A program made the translations under genes and the position numbers. DNA of 64,000 nt, taken from assembly GCF_900114115.1 (NCBI RefSeq), contig NZ_FORX01000004.1, positions 1 through 64,000 on the forward strand, read 5' to 3'. The notes under the pieces are model-generated. The model saw nothing but the letters and a program-made list of their open reading frames with translations. It did no database searches and was not told where the DNA came from. This DNA is from Desulfomicrobium apsheronum (GTDB taxonomy: Bacteria > Desulfobacterota > Desulfovibrionia > Desulfovibrionales > Desulfomicrobiaceae). Positions 35,549-43,801 of this stretch are shown here, piece after piece; the first letter of the stretch is position 1; every line of letters begins with the position of its first letter.

Positions 35549-37123
35549 ATGAAAAAAAGACGCAGCTTGCAAATTCTTATGGTGGGCTTCATTGCAGCTA
35601 TCGTTACTCTTGTTTTGAGCGGGCTTGGTGCCATGGATTACATCAGGGAACGCTCAGAGCTGACCTCATCACTGGATCAGGATATGCAAATCATCTCCGG
35701 AAGATTGGCTGTAAACCTGGTTGCACCGCTCTGGGACATGAATGCTGATGGAGCCAAGGGCGTGCTTGAAAGTGAAATGACCAATCGGAATCTTTACGCC
35801 GCCACGATCATGCACAAGGACAAGCTCATTACCGGAGTGGTGCGGGATAAAACCTGGAATGCCGTCACTCTGGAAAGTCCCGTGGAACCTGGGAACTATG
35901 AAACAATCACGATTCCCCTGGTTTACGAGAAAAGCGGCAAAAAGACCGACCTGGGCGAACTCACACTGTTCATGAGCAAAAAGTTCCTGAACGAGACGCT
36001 TCGCGAAACACTGCTGGCCACGATACTGCGCGTCATCGTGGTGGACGCCATACTGATCCTTGGCATCGTGTTTTTCGTTCGGCGCACGATTACGCGTTCA
36101 CTGCAGGGAATGATCGCCATGCTCAAGGATATCGCGGAGGGCGAAGGCGACCTGACGAGGCGCCTTGAGGACAAATCCGGAACGGAAATCCAGGAACTGG
36201 CGGACTGGTTCAACATATTCATCGATAAAATCCGCGCCATCATTACCGAAGTGGTGGACAACGCCCAGCGCCTTGAAACGTCTGCCCAGAATCTTCTGCA
36301 ACTCTCCTCCACCCTTTCGACATCTGCCGAGGCAATGACCGGACAATCGAATAGCGCCTCGACATCATTGAACTCCATGAGCGGCAACATGAATTCCGTG
36401 GCTTCCGCGATGGAACAATTCGCTGTCAATATCGGTACAGTGGCCGCTTCTTCCGAGGAAATGAGTTCAACCATCCATGAAATTTCGCAAAACACCGCCA
36501 AGGCCAAGGACATCACGGGAAATGCGGTGCTCAAGTCCACAGAGGCTTCAGAGAGAGTCAACGAACTCGGCAGCGCCGCGCAAGAGATCAGCAAGGTCAC
36601 CGAAACCATTACGGCCATATCCTCCCAGACCAATCTCCTGGCTTTGAACGCAACCATCGAAGCCGCCCGGGCCGGAGAGGCAGGGCGCGGCTTTGCTGTC
36701 GTGGCAAATGAAATCAAGGAATTGGCCATGCAAACCGCTCGGGCCACCGAGGAAATCCGGGAGAAAATCCAGGGCATTCAGAGCGCAACCGGAACCACCG
36801 TCGGCGAAATACATCATATCAGCCAGATCGTCGGCGACGTCGATCAGATCGTGGCCACCATAGCAGCGGCTGTCGAAGAGCAATCCGTGACGACCCGCGA
36901 CATCGCGGACAACGTTGGGCAAGCGTCCCAGGGCGTCAAGGAGGTGAACGAAAATGTTGCCCACGCGGACACTGTTACTCGTCAAATTGCACGAAGCGTT
37001 GACGATGTCAGCGGCACTTCAGGGGACATATCCAACATGGCGGGGACAGTGCAGGAAAATTCCGAAGCATTGAGCGCTCTGGCGAAAAGTCTGAACACTC
37101 TTGTCGGCAAGTTCAAAATCTGA
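35549..37123 (+). CDS. Methyl-accepting chemotaxis protein
   Basis: A 524-residue chemoreceptor. TM1 is about 10-30 ([15 protein letters not shown]), a periplasmic sensor of about 120 residues follows, and TM2 is about 155-175. A HAMP domain and the long signalling coiled coil come next; the hairpin tip includes [20 protein letters not shown] and [14 protein letters not shown], the region that contacts CheA/CheW. No C-terminal pentapeptide for CheR docking is seen (it ends LVGKFKI). AAGGAAG precedes the ATG. The ligand is unknown; the neighbouring binding protein may present it. Confidence 0.93.
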   Translation: MKKRRSLQILMVGFIAAIVTLVLSGLGAMDYIRERSELTSSLDQDMQIISGRLAVNLVAPLWDMNADGAKGVLESEMTNRNLYAATIMHKDKLITGVVRDKTWNAVTLESPVEPGNYETITIPLVYEKSGKKTDLGELTLFMSKKFLNETLRETLLATILRVIVVDAILILGIVFFVRRTITRSLQGMIAMLKDIAEGEGDLTRRLEDKSGTEIQELADWFNIFIDKIRAIITEVVDNAQRLETSAQNLLQLSSTLSTSAEAMTGQSNSASTSLNSMSGNMNSVASAMEQFAVNIGTVAASSEEMSSTIHEISQNTAKAKDITGNAVLKSTEASERVNELGSAAQEISKVTETITAISSQTNLLALNATIEAARAGEAGRGFAVVANEIKELAMQTARATEEIREKIQGIQSATGTTVGEIHHISQIVGDVDQIVATIAAAVEEQSVTTRDIADNVGQASQGVKEVNENVAHADTVTRQIARSVDDVSGTSGDISNMAGTVQENSEALSALAKSLNTLVGKFKI

Positions 37124-37218
37124 AGGCCAAGGAGATCCCTATACCAAGGGGAATCCCAGGCAAGACGATAAATCCAGTTTATCCATTCAACACGTTAACG
37201 TAACAACATGGAGGAAGA

Positions 37219-37935
37219 ATGAAAAAGATCGCATTATTTTTTCTTGCGGCGTGCATGCTTATCCCGGCAGTAGGCATGGCAGCTCCGGAGTACACATTTG
37301 TCCGTATTGAAAACCTTCCAGAACAGGAGATAGGCGAACGCCTGCTCAAGGAAGTCTACAAACGCGCCGGAATTGAGATCGAAGTCGAAGCCATGTCCGG
37401 GGTCCGCGCCCTGGAAGCTGCGAGCTCCGGGGAAAAAGATGGCGAGGCCCTGCGCATCTGGAGCGTCGGCGAAAAATATCCTTCGCTGGTCCGCGTTCCA
37501 ACGCCGCTCTCCGCGCTCACGACCCAGGCGTTTGTCAGAAAAGACAGCAACATCAAGCTCTCAAGTCCTGACGAACTCAAGAAATTCTCCATTGCCATCA
37601 CCCGTGGCGTGGCCCACACCAAGGACATCACAGCCGGCCTGGAAAACGTGCACGAAGTGCCAAGCGAAGATTTGCTCATGCCTTTCGTCCAGGCAGGCCG
37701 CGCCGAAGTAGCCCTCACCAGCCTTGAAAACGGCATGGTCATCCTCAAGAATGCAGGGATCACTGACGTGGTTCCTGTGGAACAACCTCTCAAGGTTCAT
37801 CCGCTCTACCATTATGTCAATGAAAAGAACAAGAATCTGGTGGAGAAGATCGATGCAGTCATCAAGGAGATGACTGCTTCCGGCGAACTTGAAAAACTGC
37901 AGAAACAATACGCTGAAGACATTCTAAACAAGTAG
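37219..37935 (+). CDS. Orphan periplasmic solute-binding protein (family 3-like)
   Basis: A 238-residue protein with a signal peptide (MKKIALFFLAACMLIPAVGMA). The mature chain has the two-lobe pattern of SBP family 3 or TRAP/TAXI-like proteins (ERLLKEVYKRAGIEIEVEAM ... QAFVRKDSNIKLSSPDEL ... ELEKLQKQYAEDIL). No permease or ATPase gene is next to it. It directly follows the chemoreceptor (95 bases), so a joint sensory role is plausible. GGAGGA precedes the ATG, and a strong terminator follows. Confidence 0.8.
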   Translation: MKKIALFFLAACMLIPAVGMAAPEYTFVRIENLPEQEIGERLLKEVYKRAGIEIEVEAMSGVRALEAASSGEKDGEALRIWSVGEKYPSLVRVPTPLSALTTQAFVRKDSNIKLSSPDELKKFSIAITRGVAHTKDITAGLENVHEVPSEDLLMPFVQAGRAEVALTSLENGMVILKNAGITDVVPVEQPLKVHPLYHYVNEKNKNLVEKIDAVIKEMTASGELEKLQKQYAEDILNK

Positions 37936-37943
37936 AATGATAC

Positions 37944-37988
37944 AAAAGGGAGGCATTATGGCTAAGCAGCCTGATGCCTCCCTTTTTT
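37944..37988 (+). terminator. Rho-independent terminator
   Basis: AAAAGGGAGGCAT (37944-37956) / ATGCCTCCCTTTT (37974-37986), a 13-bp perfect stem continued by TT. It ends the solute-binding-protein transcript. Confidence 0.92.
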
Positions 37989-38169
37989 ACATCCGAAAAT
38001 CAATCACGCATCATCTTTAATAATTTAATGGAATTATAAGCCTGCACTTCCAAATCTGAAAAATATCAGATAGCCCCGATGCGCGGCCAGGAACAGCGCC
38101 GTCCCGTTCCCGGTTGAGAGATTGCACAAGCCGTGACTCACGACACCCGAACCGAGCAGAGCTTCTCAC

Positions 38170-38916
38170 ATGAATATCGACTTTTCACACGCCTTTCTCA
38201 CCACCATGTTCGGCTGGCTCCTTGGCGGTTTCGTCAACGGCATCGTCGGCTTCGGCGCGGCCCTGGTGGCCATGCCCATCGTGGCGGCGGGACTCGACAT
38301 GCAGCTGGCCGTCTCCACCTGCGGGCTGGTGGTCCTCTCGCTCAATGTCCAGATGGCCTGGAATTACCGGCAGCACCTTGATTCCTGCGGCATACGCGCC
38401 ATGATTCTGGGCGGACTGCCCGGAGCCGTCAGCGGCGTGCTGATACTTAAAAATGTCCCGGAATCCGGGTTGAAACTCGGACTTGGAGCCCTGCTCGTGG
38501 CCTATTCGATCTGGGGCCTGAGCGGCACGCAAGTGAACAAACGGAAACTAGCCGCGCCTTGGGGCATGCTGGCCGGATTCCTCTCCACCGGACTTGGCAC
38601 GGCCTTCGGATTCAACGGCCCGCCTCTGGCCGTATACCTGTCCCTGCGCGGCGGCACGCAGCAGCAGATCAAGGCCGCCCTTGGCGCATTCTTCATCGTC
38701 AGCGGCCTCTTCATCGTCGCGGCCCACGCCCTGGCCGGGCTGTACAGCGCGCAGTCATTGACGCTCCTCGCGGTGGCCCTGCCTTCGGTATCCCTCGGCG
38801 CGTGGGCGGGGATGCGCGTTTCCGGACGGATGCGGGATCTAATTTTTCAGCGGATCCTTTTCCTGATGATCCTCATCATGGGGTTGAACATGGCCGTAAA
38901 GGCGCTTGGCGCATAA
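38170..38916 (+). CDS. TauE/SafE-family sulfite/sulfonate exporter
   Basis: A 248-residue membrane protein with about eight helices. The motif GFVNGIVGFGAALVAMPIV near the start and the half-repeat GMLAGFLSTGLGTAFGFNGPPLAVYL are typical of TauE/SafE. The family exports sulfite, sulfoacetate or related organosulfur anions. Isethionate cleavage nearby releases sulfite, so export of surplus sulfite is a reasonable guess. No clear ribosome site lies before the ATG. Confidence 0.88.
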   Translation: MNIDFSHAFLTTMFGWLLGGFVNGIVGFGAALVAMPIVAAGLDMQLAVSTCGLVVLSLNVQMAWNYRQHLDSCGIRAMILGGLPGAVSGVLILKNVPESGLKLGLGALLVAYSIWGLSGTQVNKRKLAAPWGMLAGFLSTGLGTAFGFNGPPLAVYLSLRGGTQQQIKAALGAFFIVSGLFIVAAHALAGLYSAQSLTLLAVALPSVSLGAWAGMRVSGRMRDLIFQRILFLMILIMGLNMAVKALGA

Positions 38917-38997
38917 TTCACGCGGGCCTGCCCTGCCGTGTCCATGCCCTGCCGTATCCTGAAAGGGACACTGGCTAGCCGAAATAAACTTGGATAG

Positions 38998-40026
38998 ATG
39001 CCGGCCATGAACACGAAACCTGATCTCTTCCCCGCCCCGCCCTGCTCCGCCGCCGACCTGCCCATCGATGCCGAAGGGCGCATCTATCATCTTCAGATCA
39101 CGCCCGAGCAGCTCGCGCCGGATATCCTGCTGGTCGGCGACCCTGGTCGGGCCGAATTCATCGCCCGGACCTTTCTGCATGACCTGGAGGTCGAACGGGA
39201 GCACCGGGGTCTGGTCACGGCCACGGGCACGTCCTGCGCGACCGGGGGCCGGACCACGATCATTTCACCCTTGCGAGCCACCGTGGCGACTTCGGGCATG
39301 GGCACCCCATCCCTTGAGATCGTGCTCAACGAACTGGTGGCGCTCTGCGAGATCGACTTCGCCACGCGCACGCCAAAGCCGCTCTTCCCCAGGCTGCACA
39401 TCATCCGGGTCGGAACTTCCGGAGGCCTACAGGCGTCGACGCGGCTCGGCACATCCATCATCACCGCCTACGCCTTAGGCATGGACAACACCGGGCTGTT
39501 CTACGAAACGCCCTGCCCGGACCAGACCTGCGCGCGCCTGGAACAGGAACTGGCGCAAGTGGTCGAGAAGGCGGCCAGGCCGGACTCACGGTTCCGGGGA
39601 AAAATCCACCCCTATGTCTCCCGCGCGGAACCGGCAGTGGTCCGGGCGCTGACGCAAGCCGCACAGGAACTTGGGGTTGCAGCCAGAACAGGCCTCACGG
39701 TCTCAAGCAGCGGTTTTTTCGCGCCCCAGGGCCGAGACATCTCACGGCTTCGACCAAGCACGCCGGAGCTGGACAGGATTTTCAGCGAATTCGATCCCGG
39801 TCTGGACGGACTGCGGATCGAGAACATGGAGATGGAAGCGAGCTTTCTGCTGCACTTTCTCGGCGGGCTGGGGCACTGGGGAGGGGCAATCTGCCCGGTC
39901 ATCGCAAACAGGCGCGACAATACCTTCGATCACGATTACCTGACCGCCATCGAAGGCGCGACAAAGACAGCGCTATTGGCCCTGGCCGCGCTTTCAACGC
40001 GTCGGGATTCAGCATTGCGGGACTAG
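38998..40026 (+). CDS. Nucleoside phosphorylase (uridine phosphorylase type)
   Basis: A 342-residue PNP/UDP-family protein, longer than E. coli Udp (253). PDILLVGDPGRAEFIA holds the phosphate-binding GDPxR motif; ATSGMGTPSLEIVLNEL and IIRVGTSGGLQ are the phosphate and ribose sites; IENMEMEASFLLHFL carries the EMEA ribose contact. It cleaves a nucleoside with phosphate to base and ribose-1-phosphate in the cytoplasm. Extra segments at 110-190 distinguish it from the standard enzyme. The start may be 38998 or 39007. Confidence 0.85.
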   Translation: MPAMNTKPDLFPAPPCSAADLPIDAEGRIYHLQITPEQLAPDILLVGDPGRAEFIARTFLHDLEVEREHRGLVTATGTSCATGGRTTIISPLRATVATSGMGTPSLEIVLNELVALCEIDFATRTPKPLFPRLHIIRVGTSGGLQASTRLGTSIITAYALGMDNTGLFYETPCPDQTCARLEQELAQVVEKAARPDSRFRGKIHPYVSRAEPAVVRALTQAAQELGVAARTGLTVSSSGFFAPQGRDISRLRPSTPELDRIFSEFDPGLDGLRIENMEMEASFLLHFLGGLGHWGGAICPVIANRRDNTFDHDYLTAIEGATKTALLALAALSTRRDSALRD

Positions 40027-40164
40027 AATGACGGAGTGGATCCCGGCCTGCGCGGGGATGACTTGCGGGCAGGCTTAGAGCGCGAATCAAGAGCAGTCCA
40101 TGCCTGAAGTTGGCTCAAAACGAGCCGGAACACTACGAACACCCTGTTAAGGTACAGCGCAAAC

Positions 40165-40272
40165 AAAAGTCGTCATCCTCTTGAAGAAGGGGATCTATGC
40201 TTTTTTAAGCGTCTGAAAAGAAAGGATTATCCTGATGGATAAATGATGTCTGAGGGGCTTTCGCGACTTTTG
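40165..40272. repeat. Interspersed palindromic repeat, copy C (decayed)
   Basis: AAAAGTCGTCATCCTCTTGA at the left and CTTTCGCGACTTTT at the right match the ends of copies A and B at 35.1-35.4 kb, while the middle hairpin has decayed. Just before it, 40028-40062 carries another short palindrome (GATCCCGGCCTGCGCGGGGAT). Confidence 0.6.
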
Positions 40273-40284
40273 GAGCGGCCCCGG

Positions 40285-40659
40285 CTACGGCTCGGGCGAA
40301 CAGGCCGTGATCGACCTCACACCCGCGTCGACGCAGATTCTGAGGATGTCCTGCAAGGCGGCATCCTCCCGCTTGGGGGAGGGAAAAAGGGCCAGGATGT
40401 CCTGCTCCCGCAGCGCCTGGGCTTCCTCCACGGTCTTTTGCAGCACCTCGTCGCAATAGGCCGAGGCGCAGACAAGGCCGTCGCCGGGGATGTTGGTCAG
40501 AAAACCCACATCAATGATTCTGCCGTCGCGCACGGCCACGAAAATCTCCACGAACCGACCACTATCCTCCCAGCGCCCGGCCTGACAGGCCCAGCCGGGC
40601 ATTCCCAGATGCGGAGGATCGAAGGCGCGCAGTTCAAGATCTTCAAGGCTCAAGCTCAT
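40285..40659 (-). CDS. NifU/IscU-like iron-sulfur scaffold family protein
   Basis: A 124-residue protein. VGFLTNIPGDGLVCASAYCDEVLQK followed by TVEEAQALREQDIL resembles the NifU N-terminal pattern in which a cysteine follows a G-x-x-x-x-x-S stretch. Near the start GMPGWACQAG includes another Cys. Not all scaffold cysteines are obvious, so a regulatory or carrier role is also possible. Its ATG overlaps the stop of a small membrane-protein gene (ATGA), showing coupling. Confidence 0.6.
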   Translation of the reverse strand: MSLSLEDLELRAFDPPHLGMPGWACQAGRWEDSGRFVEIFVAVRDGRIIDVGFLTNIPGDGLVCASAYCDEVLQKTVEEAQALREQDILALFPSPKREDAALQDILRICVDAGVRSITACSPEP

Positions 40660-40808
40660 CGTCGGTGCTCGGATTGTTTGCGGTTCACGAAGTCAAAGTT
40701 GTCCGGCAGCGATCGGCTCGGTCTGCGTTTCCTTCCGCCCAGCATGAACAGCGACAACGCCAATCCCAGAAAGCCTGCCAGCAAAAACAGTGTGCCAATT
40801 TCTTCCAT
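40656..40808 (-). CDS. Small single-pass membrane protein
   Basis: A 50-residue protein: MEEIGTLFLLAGFLGLALSL forms one helix, followed by a basic tail (GGRKRRPSR). It has AGGGA upstream and is coupled by ATGA to the NifU-like gene. Its function is unknown; the hairpin GTCGGA/TCCGAC with a GAAA loop (40855-40870) precedes it. Confidence 0.6.
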   Translation of the reverse strand: MEEIGTLFLLAGFLGLALSLFMLGGRKRRPSRSLPDNFDFVNRKQSEHRR

Positions 40809-40874
40809 GATTATCCCTGATTTGTAGCCTGCCCGGCGGGCCTGACGCAACCTTGTCGGATTTCTCCGACATGA

Positions 40875-41486
40875 TCACATGCCAGCCGGACCATGTTCGA
40901 GCATGAAGCGAATGAGCCCGGAGGTGGTGCCGATGTCAAGTTTGCGCATGGCCCGGGTACGATAGGTGCTGGCGGTCTTGACGCTGACGCCCATGGCCTG
41001 GGCGATGGCGGTCATGGTTTCGCCTTGTGCGAGCCTGCGCGCCACGTCGCGTTCCTGACGGGACAGGGTGTCCATGATCGTTGTCGGCCTGCGCGAGTCA
41101 AGCAGCGAGGGGTTGACGTAGATGCCCCCGTCCAGGATGGCGGTCATGGCCTCTTCGAGCTCTTCGGGGGCGGAATTCTTGCTCAGATAGCCACGCGCGC
41201 CCATGCTCAGGCACCTTTGGGCGTATTCAATCTCATGGTGCATGCTGAGCATGATAACCGGCAATCCGGGATCATGCTCCCGCGCGAACTCCAAAAAATC
41301 GAGACCGCTTCCGTCGGGCAGTGAAATGTCCAGAATGACGAGATCAAAACGCGTGTCCCCGAGGACCAGCCGCGCCTCATGCAGGGTGCCGGCCTCCGAG
41401 AATTCACAGTCCGGAAAACGGTCGATGATGATGTTCATGGTGCCGCGCCGCACCACCGCATGGTCGTCCACTATGAGCAATCGCAT
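40875..41486 (-). CDS. NarL/LuxR-type response regulator
   Basis: A 203-residue two-component regulator. The receiver domain starts MRLLIVDDHAVVRRG (acidic pair D8-D9), and the phospho-acceptor is in FDLVILDISLPDGSG. The C-terminal LuxR-type helix-turn-helix reads LSRQERDVARRLAQGE ... VSVKTASTYRTRAMRKL. It overlaps the histidine kinase gene by 16 bases, so the two are a cognate pair. Target genes are unknown. Confidence 0.93.
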   Translation of the reverse strand: MRLLIVDDHAVVRRGTMNIIIDRFPDCEFSEAGTLHEARLVLGDTRFDLVILDISLPDGSGLDFLEFAREHDPGLPVIMLSMHHEIEYAQRCLSMGARGYLSKNSAPEELEEAMTAILDGGIYVNPSLLDSRRPTTIMDTLSRQERDVARRLAQGETMTAIAQAMGVSVKTASTYRTRAMRKLDIGTTSGLIRFMLEHGPAGM

Positions 41487-42631
41487 GAGCCACTCTCCCC
41501 GGTCAGGGGCACCCTGACCAAAATTTCCGTTCCGCCCTTGGGCAGCCTCGTGATGGCAAGACAGCCGCCCACCAGCCGGACCCGTTCACGCATCCCCAGC
41601 AGCCCCAGCGAACTGGACGAATCGGCCTGCTCCGGTGTTATGCCCCGTCCATTGTCGGTCACCAGCATCTCGAACTTACCATCCATGGTTTGCACGCTCA
41701 CATGCAGTCGGCTGCAACCCGAATGCCGCGCGGCATTGGTCAGGCACTCCTGCAGCACCCGATACATGGCCGTGGCCAGATCGCCAGGCAGGTCGGGGAG
41801 ATGGCCGAGCTGCTGGTCCACGCGAAGTCCGGAGGCCTGCGCGAAGGTCCGGATCTGCCAGGCCACGGCTTCGACGAAACCCAGCTCGTCGAGCATGGGC
41901 GGACGCAGTTCCCGTGAAATGCGGCGCACCGTTTCGAGGGTCCCGGCCACCAGGGCGCGCAACTCCGCGAGCTGGGCGAGCCGCCCGTCGTCCGGGTCAT
42001 GAAAGGAGCGTTCAAGGCGGTGCAGGCCCATGTTCATGGCGGTCAGGTCCTGCCCGAGAATATCGTGGATCTCGCGCGAAATGTGCGCCCGCTCCTTTTC
42101 GATGCGGTCCTGCAGGTATCCGGAGAGAGCCCGGTATCTCTCGCGGGAAAGCTCCAGCTCGGCGGTGCGCTCGCGCACCCGCTCCGCAAGGTTCTGTCTG
42201 GCCTGGTCCAGGCTGATGCGGGTCTGCACCCGCTCCGTCACGTCCCGCAAGGACAGGCGCCAGCCCTGGAAACGGCCACGCGGATCAAAGACCCGGGTCG
42301 TTTCCTGGGACAGCCAGATCCGGGTCCCATCCCGGCGGCAAATGCGAAAATCCATGGCCGGAATATCCTGTGCATGACCGGTATCCATGGCCTGTCGCCA
42401 TTTCGCAAAATCATCGGCGTCGATGATCCGCGAAAAAAAATCCGCATCGCGCAGCGCGTCCAGGGCCGGATAACCCGTCACCCGCAGACACGACGGAGAA
42501 ACATAGCGCAACGAACCGCCAGCCTCCATCCAGATCTCCAGATCATAGGTAAAATCGGCCACCGTGCGATACATATGCAGCAGCGCTCGTTGGCGGGACC
42601 TGAGGCGCGGAATCAGAAGGCGGGATTTCAT
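41471..42631 (-). CDS. PAS-domain sensor histidine kinase (HisKA_3 type)
   Basis: About 386 residues. A PAS/PAC unit (MYRTVADFTYDLEIWMEAGG ... FQGWRLSLRDVTERV) is followed by a coiled coil and the HisKA_3 box HISREIHDILGQDLTAM with the phosphorylated His. The ATPase end has LVTDNGRGI and SLGLLGMRERVRLVGG. No membrane helix is seen, so it is a cytoplasmic sensor. The start is uncertain: ATG at 42631, or a TTG at 42733 overlapping the rnk stop. Confidence 0.9.
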   Translation of the reverse strand: MKSRLLIPRLRSRQRALLHMYRTVADFTYDLEIWMEAGGSLRYVSPSCLRVTGYPALDALRDADFFSRIIDADDFAKWRQAMDTGHAQDIPAMDFRICRRDGTRIWLSQETTRVFDPRGRFQGWRLSLRDVTERVQTRISLDQARQNLAERVRERTAELELSRERYRALSGYLQDRIEKERAHISREIHDILGQDLTAMNMGLHRLERSFHDPDDGRLAQLAELRALVAGTLETVRRISRELRPPMLDELGFVEAVAWQIRTFAQASGLRVDQQLGHLPDLPGDLATAMYRVLQECLTNAARHSGCSRLHVSVQTMDGKFEMLVTDNGRGITPEQADSSSSLGLLGMRERVRLVGGCLAITRLPKGGTEILVRVPLTGESGSCDCS

Positions 42632-42729
42632 GAGGATCGTATGGATCAGAAGCGACCGGGAAGCAAGCCCGGCAGCTTCCGTATCGCGGCGGCAGAAACG
42701 CACTGGGCCGGGGCGATCGGTCACGCTGC

Positions 42730-43152
42730 TCAAAGATCGAATTCGCCGGCGCGTTCAGGCTGAAAGACAATCTCCTCGATCCGCACCTGCAGTATTCCTC
42801 CGCCGGGCCGGGGCCACTGGATTTCATCGCCGATGGAGAGCCCGAGCAACGCGCTGCCCACCGGGGCCAGGATCGAAATCGTCGAACCCGGTGCGTCAGC
42901 GGGGCCGCTGGAACCGGGATAGACGAGCGTGAGACAGAACTCCTCTCCGGCGGGCATGAGCTTGAATTTGACGGTGGAGTTCATGGTCACCACGTTGGGC
43001 GGCACATTTTTCGGGTCAACGATGATGGCGCGATCCAGCTCGTCCTCAAGATCTGCTTTTCCGGCAAATCCCCCCTTTGGAAGGGAATCGAGAAGTATTT
43101 CAAGACGCTCGGCATCAAGAGAGGTTATGGTGATACTTGGTTTTCTGTTCAT
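42730..43152 (-). CDS. rnk: Rnk-like regulator of nucleoside diphosphate kinase (GreA/B C-terminal fold)
   Basis: A 140-residue protein. The N-terminal helical hairpin is short (SLDAERLEILLDSLP), and the C-terminal part has the GreA/GreB FKBP-like domain (FCLTLVYPG ... ISILAPVGSALLGLSIGDEI). Rnk binds RNA polymerase near the secondary channel and affects nucleotide balance. It stands at the head of the kinase and regulator genes on the minus strand. The start MNRKPSITIT fits the family better than a longer in-frame start at 43251. Confidence 0.82.
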   Translation of the reverse strand: MNRKPSITITSLDAERLEILLDSLPKGGFAGKADLEDELDRAIIVDPKNVPPNVVTMNSTVKFKLMPAGEEFCLTLVYPGSSGPADAPGSTISILAPVGSALLGLSIGDEIQWPRPGGGILQVRIEEIVFQPERAGEFDL

Positions 43153-43551
43153 GATTGTCCTTATGCACTCATTTCTTTTTTTACGCGTGCGGATGCATTC
43201 AACACAGAAAAATCCGTGTTCATGCGACAGGAAGCGCGTGAAAGAAGACAATCGTCCGGAAAGATGAAAATAGTCAAGTTTGACAGAATATTCTTACAAA
43301 TCGATTTCATTTTCTTGAAATGAAACCACTCGGACTTAAAATATAACGCACATAAAATTTTATGATGAAATAATTTTTCCGACAAATAATTCATCTCATT
43401 TTTTTTGCTATGCAATAAAACATGCATTTCTTTGAGAAAGGTTCTTGAAAATCGATTTTTGAAAAAAAATATCCACGACATAATAACCAGTCTTGCATGA
43501 ATGCAAAAATACGTATAGCAGATCTCCATCTTTTGAATCCGGCATTCCCTG

Positions 43552-43579
43552 GGGGAGGCTTCCGCGCGGAAGCCTCCCC
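43552..43579. other. Perfect 28-base palindrome
   Basis: GGGGAGGCTTCCGC (43552-43565) and GCGGAAGCCTCCCC (43566-43579) are exact complements. It lies in the 650-base gap between rnk and the FemAB-like gene; a TTCGCTTTG tail follows. The AT-rich bases 43260-43540 show no gene. Confidence 0.6.
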
Positions 43580-43634
43580 TTCGCTTTGTCCCAACCGACT
43601 TGCCCGGCGCCAAATCCCTGCCGAGGAGGAAACC

Positions 43635-43697
43635 ATGGCCTTTCGAATCACAAACAGCCCCACTGCCAAAACCCGGCAGTTTCATCAGCGCATCTGA
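43635..43697 (+). CDS. Possible 20-residue leader peptide
   Basis: ATG at 43635 stands behind GAGGAGGAAACC, the strongest ribosome site in the region. It opens a 20-codon frame (MAFRITNSPTAKTRQFHQRI) ending at TGA, and a terminator hairpin starts 31 bases later. No amino-acid run suggests a particular attenuation signal. It could be a leader peptide for the FemAB-like gene or an unrelated small protein. Confidence 0.4.
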   Translation: MAFRITNSPTAKTRQFHQRI

Positions 43698-43727
43698 ATC
43701 TGGATACCTCTGCAGCACTTGCCTTGG

Positions 43728-43760
43728 GGGGATGCGTCGATGGCGCATCCCCCTTTTCAT
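43728..43760 (+). terminator. Terminator or attenuator before the FemAB-like gene
   Basis: GGGGGATGCG (43728-43737) / CGCATCCCCC (43745-43754) with a TTTTCATT tail. It lies between the small leader-like frame and the FemAB-like start, 42 bases on. Confidence 0.8.
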
Positions 43761-43801
43761 TGCCCGATAATCAACTAAAAAATCACCGACAGGAGCCTGA
43801 A

